Below, one piece after another: positions 53,972-57,694 of a stretch of 57,694 nucleotides of DNA. The translations under genes and the position numbers were made by a program. The notes beneath the pieces are model-generated. The model was not told the DNA's origin. It did no database searches and saw only the letters and a list, made by a program, of their open reading frames with translations. Location: contig JAKAWJ010000009.1 in the NCBI GenBank assembly GCA_021817005.1, forward strand, positions 1-57,694. The letters are read 5' to 3'. Position 1 is the stretch's first letter, and the number at the start of each line of letters is the position of its first letter. Source of the stretch: an archaeon. GTDB taxonomy: Archaea > Thermoproteota > Thermoprotei_A > Marsarchaeales > Marsarchaeaceae.

Positions 53972-54460
53972 CTAGGCCTGCGGCAGAGCAGTAACGTTCA
54001 CAAAGAGCTGGTTCCAGAGCCCGGTGTACTGGAACTCACCAGACGTGGTGTTGAACATCCATAGTTCAATGATGAGTTTCTCGTTCGTGCCGGCGTGTTC
54101 AAAGCTCAGGTTCAGCGGAAGCACGTAAGTCTGGTTGTTTGAAAGCACCCTGTAGAAGCTCGCGACAAGCGGCGCCCGGGCGCTCGTCACATTGTTCACA
54201 ATAGTAGTCTGATTTCCGAGCTTTACCTTCACATTATAGAACTCCACCACGCCTTCATGGTTTCCGATGTAGACAAAAAGAGAAGCGCTGGAGCCGAGCG
54301 TGACGTTCGTGGGATAGTCGCCTATTTTTTTGTTAGCGCCCAGAACGCCAAGCTCGGAGAATCGCTCGGTTGCCGTGGGGATAAGAGGCTGGATTATCGC
54401 AAACACTGCAAGTATAACCACGACCGAAAGCACTATCCCAGCAGTTTCTTTGTCAATCAT
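53972..54460 (-). CDS. separate DUF1616 C-terminal (extracellular) domain
   Basis: 162 residues from ATG 54460. One membrane helix (about 8-26), then FSELGVLGANKKIGDYPTNVTLGSSASLFVYIGNHEG and a beta sandwich to the end. That segment is the sequence that normally follows the fourth helix in DUF1616 proteins. It is encoded convergently to the winged-helix/DUF1616 gene, so the family protein is split in two. Several N-x-S/T sites fit exposure outside the cell. It overlaps the upstream - strand gene by 8 bp. Confidence 0.75.
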   Translation of the reverse strand: MIDKETAGIVLSVVVILAVFAIIQPLIPTATERFSELGVLGANKKIGDYPTNVTLGSSASLFVYIGNHEGVVEFYNVKVKLGNQTTIVNNVTSARAPLVASFYRVLSNNQTYVLPLNLSFEHAGTNEKLIIELWMFNTTSGEFQYTGLWNQLFVNVTALPQA

Positions 54461-54983
54461 GTTTCTTCACGATGTATCCCCGATACAACCTTTCGAAGAT
54501 GGCGTAGTAAACGAGTTCGCCGTAGACGTAGATGAGCGAACCGAGAGCCACCACTCCCGCTGATGAGCCGATAGCGAGGTAGGTTCTTTCCGACCTGCCG
54601 GCATCGCCCCTCGCGCCGATAGCGGGGGCGCTGGAAAGCACGTGCTCCGCAATCGCCGTGGCGTTCGCGATGTACTCTTCCGAAAGCGCGGGATTCGTGG
54701 CGCTCACGTTCGATGAGAGTGAAAGCAGCGCAAGAGCCTGGTTCAGCTGCGAAACCAGCTCGGTCACGTTTCCGCCCTCGCGCTCGGCAGATTGAACCGC
54801 AGTGAAAGCCGATTCAATCTTTTTCAGCGCGCTGGAATAGCCCGAGCTCTGCGCGCTCACTAGCGGCGCGAGGCCCTGTGACAGGACGAGAGCCGCGGCG
54901 AAAATTGCCGCGCCAAACAATAGCAATCTGTTCGTTCGCTTATCGCTCCTGTGTATGATGATTGAGAGGCTTGGCTCTTCCAC
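54453..54983 (-). CDS. secreted or membrane-anchored helical protein
   Basis: 176 residues from GTG 54983. Signal peptide (about 20-45, ending VSAQSS), an extracytoplasmic helical region (about 50-115) with heptad-like SALKKIESAFTAVQSAERE and ELVSQLNQALALL, then a membrane helix (about 137-160) and a short cytoplasmic end with YRGYIVKK. The same signal/helical-repeat/TM design is found beside DUF1616 or MoxR genes in archaea. It overlaps the next gene, so both are co-expressed. Start uncertain: TATA-like CTTTATACC lies only about 12 bp before the GTG. Confidence 0.6.
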   Translation of the reverse strand: MEEPSLSIIIHRSDKRTNRLLLFGAAIFAAALVLSQGLAPLVSAQSSGYSSALKKIESAFTAVQSAEREGGNVTELVSQLNQALALLSLSSNVSATNPALSEEYIANATAIAEHVLSSAPAIGARGDAGRSERTYLAIGSSAGVVALGSLIYVYGELVYYAIFERLYRGYIVKKHD

Positions 54984-55235
54984 TTATTCAGGTATAAAGG
55001 GTTTCACTTTCTGCGAGCTCGTAGCGGGCTGCGTTCTCGTGATTGGCGTAGGTTTCACCCGTCCTGGCTGCACTGGCAGGGTCACGCCTGCCTTACGAGC
55101 GACTCTTGAACATAATCCGATTGAGATAGAAAGCCAGCGGACTGCGGAAGTCGACTTTCCGGACCCGCGCGGGCCTGGCCAGGCCAGGACTGAACCACAG
55201 CTCTTGCCACGAGGAAGCGCTGGACCCCGCCAGGC
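54984..55235. other. intergenic region
   Basis: No gene recognised. Contains the promoter of the secreted helical protein near 54990-54998. Confidence 0.35.
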
Positions 55236-55868
55236 TCAGTTGCTCTCAATCGAACCCGATACATCCTGGGTCAGCCTGCCATTATCCAGGTAAAGAACCC
55301 TGCCAAACTGGAAGCCGGGGGGCATCTGGGTCGCGGAAATCAATAGAGCTGCGCCAGCCGCAAGCCGTTCGCCGAACACTTGCATCACCAGCCTTTCCCG
55401 GAGGGGGTCCTGATTGCTCGTGGGTTCGTCGGCGACTATGAGCCTCGGCTCCTTGACGAGCGCCCTTGCCACCGCCGCGCGCTGGGCTTCGCCCCCGCTC
55501 ACTTCGTCCGGGAACTTGTCGAGCAGGCTAGAGAGCTCAAGGCGCTCCGAGAGCTCTCTCATACGCCGCAGGCAATCTTCCTTTGGGAGAGAGGCCAAGC
55601 TCAGAGGTAGTGCGATATTTTCCCGAATCGTAAGCGAGTCCACGAGCCCGGCGTCCTGCGGCACGTAGCCAATCCCCTTCAACCTGAGTTCGTCGAGCCT
55701 GTTTCCCTTGGTGGCGTCCGGGTTTGCTCCAAGCACTTCAACACTTCCTGAATAGTCACGGTCGAGCAGCGCAGCTATCCTGAGTAGCGAAGTCTTGCCA
55801 ATACCGGACCGGCCGAGAACGAGAAGCGCTTCACCTCTATCGAGCGAAAGACTCACGCCTTCGAGCAC
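55236..55868 (-). CDS. ABC transporter ATPase (LolD/MacB-like), N-terminus uncertain
   Basis: 210 residues from GTG 55868. Walker A GRSGIGKTS (19-27), Q-loop GYVPQDAGL, signature VSGGEAQRAAVARAL (123-137), Walker B LIVADEPTSNQD, and H-loop replaced by SATQMPP, where the usual His is Gln. Homology clearly continues upstream: VLRIHSLIKARGDFRVLEGV is the standard first strand, but no ATG, GTG or TTG lies between it and the stop at about 56010. CTG at 55940 or 55931 is the only start-like codon. No permease gene adjoins in the window. Confidence 0.8.
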   Translation of the reverse strand: MLEGVSLSLDRGEALLVLGRSGIGKTSLLRIAALLDRDYSGSVEVLGANPDATKGNRLDELRLKGIGYVPQDAGLVDSLTIRENIALPLSLASLPKEDCLRRMRELSERLELSSLLDKFPDEVSGGEAQRAAVARALVKEPRLIVADEPTSNQDPLRERLVMQVFGERLAAGAALLISATQMPPGFQFGRVLYLDNGRLTQDVSGSIESN

Positions 55869-55975
55869 CCTGAAGTCCCCTCTCGCCTTGATAAGAGAGT
55901 GAATGCGTAGAACCTGCTCATCCTCAGTCAGACGAACCAGGCCCCCTCGCTCTGCGTAACGCGAAAGCTCAAGTG

Positions 55976-57694
55976 TTAACGCACGTCTCCTAGCGCAACA
56001 AAGCTGCCGCTGTTATAGTATATTGAATTGTTATGCAGCACGTCCTCCATGCTCTGCACGTTCCAGCCCAGGCCGTAACCGAAGAAGTTTCCGCTCAACT
56101 CCTGAGGACCTAACAGGATGACGAGCCCAGTCAATCTGTAATTAGGAGAAGGCGGGGGCGAAGGCGGGGAATTGACAGCGCTGATATTGCCCTGGTAGAA
56201 ACCCAGCGGCCCGGCCTCGTTCAGCCCCGCTGCAATACTCTGGTTGCCGAGGAGCCCTGAGAGCGAGCGAATAGCAGTTAGCTCGGCTTCGGGGTAGGCC
56301 CAGGTTTCTCCCGTATAGACGCTCTTGCCGTAGTAGGTGAGCGATGCACCCACGCCCAGGGCCGCCGCCACTATCAGCAGGGCTAGAGCCACCCACCCCG
56401 TCCAAAACGACCTCGGCCGCTCTGAGCCTAGCGCACCCCGATTCCGGGGTGTGCCAGGAACTGAGGAAGCGACCGGTCCCCGGGACGCTTCCAGGGACCT
56501 CAGGATTTCATAGCCTGCGAAAACCAGCGAGGGAGTGGCCGCGGCCACAACTCCTCTGTAAAGCAGGATGGCGTTCCCGTCAAACGTGGAGTAAACCACG
56601 AGCGAGAATGCGGCTATAACCCACGCTCCGAGCACGCTCTGCACAACCGGGGCCTCCCGCAGCAACCTGACGTAGCCCAGACTTGCGCACGCGAACACCG
56701 CAGTCGGCCCGGCCGCAAGCGCGAGCTCAAGCGGCGAGATTCGGGGGATTCCTGGAAGGATGCGCCCGGGAAAGACCATCACGAGAGCCGCAAGAGCGAA
56801 CATCAATGGGACGAGAACGCGTAGCACCGCGCGCGCTTCCCGCGCGCGGGTAATCGCTGCGATTACGAGGAAGCCCGCGTTATACGCGAGAATGGTTTCT
56901 GTAAAGCCGGGCGGGTAGTACTCTGTCAGCCCCCGAAAACCCTGCAGCGCGTAATACAGAACGGTGATGCCAGCGCTCGCCGCGACCACAGCCCCAGCCT
57001 GCGCGTTCAGGCTGCGAAAGCGCGTGCGAAGAAGCGCGAGCGCGAGCCCCCCTGCCATCGCCGACTCTGTGAGAAACGCGGTGAAGTGGTGCGTGAGGAG
57101 GATTCCGAGGTAGAGCACGATGACCGCAATCCACCGGGCGCTTCCGCCCTCTGCTTCGGGATTCCTCAAGCCCTTGGTGAACAGGAAAAGCGCGAGTATG
57201 CAGAGCGGCATGGCCTCGGCTTCGGCCTTGTAGCCAGCGTAGAAAGTGTTGAGCAGCCAGCTGGAAGCGGCGAGCGCGAGAACCGCGAAGAGAGCAAGAA
57301 GCGACTGCGCAGTCCCGAGCCCCGTTCCTCCGAGCGTGGAGCCCCCTCGGCTGAAGCTCAACCTGGCAAACAGCGCTATTCCCATTGCAAACAGCGCTGA
57401 AAAGAACAGGGTGAGCGTGGCAGGCACACTCAGGAGTGGCAAACCGGTCACCTCCCGAAAAACCGCTGCGAGCACGGTAGGGGCGGGCCAGTAGGCATAG
57501 TAGCACGTGGGAAATGACGAGCAGGGGATGAGCGTCGCCGTGGGGTGGGAAACAAGGTAACGGATGTCCGAGAGCAAGGGCCAGGCGTCGTTACTGAACA
57601 CCCGGGAGCCCAGTATTGCGGGGAGTTCCCTGTAGGCCACAACGCCGAGACCGAGGAGGAGAACTGCCGGCGCAAGGAGTCTTGCTCTAGTCAT
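55976..57694 (-). CDS. large polytopic membrane protein, glycosyltransferase-like topology
   Basis: 572 residues to ATG at the last bases of the window (57694), so the true start could lie beyond the edge. About twelve membrane helices are predicted in residues 1-445, including LLAPAVLLLGLGVVAY and runs of Ala/Leu/Val. A large extracytoplasmic loop near the N-terminus (about 28-75) carries FSNDAWPLLSDIRYLV, resembling the Asp-containing first loop of GT-C enzymes. A soluble C-terminal domain (about 470-572) follows. A role in surface glycosylation is possible but not shown. It ends shortly before the ABC ATPase gene. Confidence 0.65.
   Translation of the reverse strand: MTRARLLAPAVLLLGLGVVAYRELPAILGSRVFSNDAWPLLSDIRYLVSHPTATLIPCSSFPTCYYAYWPAPTVLAAVFREVTGLPLLSVPATLTLFFSALFAMGIALFARLSFSRGGSTLGGTGLGTAQSLLALFAVLALAASSWLLNTFYAGYKAEAEAMPLCILALFLFTKGLRNPEAEGGSARWIAVIVLYLGILLTHHFTAFLTESAMAGGLALALLRTRFRSLNAQAGAVVAASAGITVLYYALQGFRGLTEYYPPGFTETILAYNAGFLVIAAITRAREARAVLRVLVPLMFALAALVMVFPGRILPGIPRISPLELALAAGPTAVFACASLGYVRLLREAPVVQSVLGAWVIAAFSLVVYSTFDGNAILLYRGVVAAATPSLVFAGYEILRSLEASRGPVASSVPGTPRNRGALGSERPRSFWTGWVALALLIVAAALGVGASLTYYGKSVYTGETWAYPEAELTAIRSLSGLLGNQSIAAGLNEAGPLGFYQGNISAVNSPPSPPPSPNYRLTGLVILLGPQELSGNFFGYGLGWNVQSMEDVLHNNSIYYNSGSFVALGDVR

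Noticed and set aside
1..57694. CRISPR array, insertion sequence or integrase
   Set aside because: No regularly spaced repeats, no cas genes, and no transposase or integrase motif seen on reading both strands.

Overview
The window looks archaeal. Many genes have a TATA-like box centred 26-29 bp before the start codon and no leader, as expected for leaderless transcription. TTG and GTG starts are common. Extracytoplasmic proteins end in Ser/Thr-rich linkers plus one C-terminal membrane anchor, and several families (DUF981, DUF1616, the winged-helix/3-TM pair, MoxR-DUF58 cluster) are mainly archaeal. The secreted proteins are rich in Asn, Tyr, Ser and Thr and poor in charge, which would suit an acidophile. 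A relative of Thermoplasmatota or of acidophilic Thermoproteota is plausible, but no rRNA or tRNA is present to settle it. About a fifth of the window has no recognisable gene, which is much for an archaeon.

Layout. 1-6.8 kb is an accessory region: a cysteine-synthase-like remnant, a membrane protein, then a 3.4-kb block (secreted tandem NTF2-like protein, two paralogous 3-TM proteins, one winged-helix regulator) lying between two perfect 125-bp direct repeats. These repeats are the 5' part of an RNase H-like nuclease gene; the left copy is truncated and the right copy belongs to the full gene. 7.2-11.0 kb is a carbohydrate catabolic operon (TIM-barrel isomerase, two Gfo/Idh/MocA dehydrogenases, PIG-L deacetylase). 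11.1-17.2 kb is a complete oligopeptide-family ABC importer in two divergent units with inverted repeats beside both promoters. 17.4-27.0 kb has two S9 peptidases, a PYROXD2-like FAD oxidoreductase, a DUF981 protein, a putative ribbon-helix-helix protein, a metallophosphoesterase and a PPOX flavoprotein.

27.1-34.5 kb holds two very large orphan solute-binding proteins, in which the two halves of the SBP_bac_5 fold appear in swapped order (circular permutation), flanking a SET-domain methyltransferase. 34.8-44.1 kb has a lone ferrochelatase, a membrane protein, two alpha/beta hydrolases, two large double-HTH regulators and an NAD-dependent epimerase. 44.4-49.1 kb is kdpABC, led by a stand-alone Lrp/AsnC ligand-binding (RAM) domain, with no KdpDE nearby. 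49.6-57.7 kb is a dense GC-rich block: MoxR ATPase, DUF58, DUF1616 (split into two genes on opposite strands), small membrane proteins, an ABC ATPase lacking an obvious start codon, and a large membrane protein reaching the window end.

Together the genes describe a heterotroph that imports peptides or oligosaccharides, degrades them inside the cell, and scavenges potassium. The most unusual items are the permuted solute-binding proteins and the repeat-bounded regulatory block.
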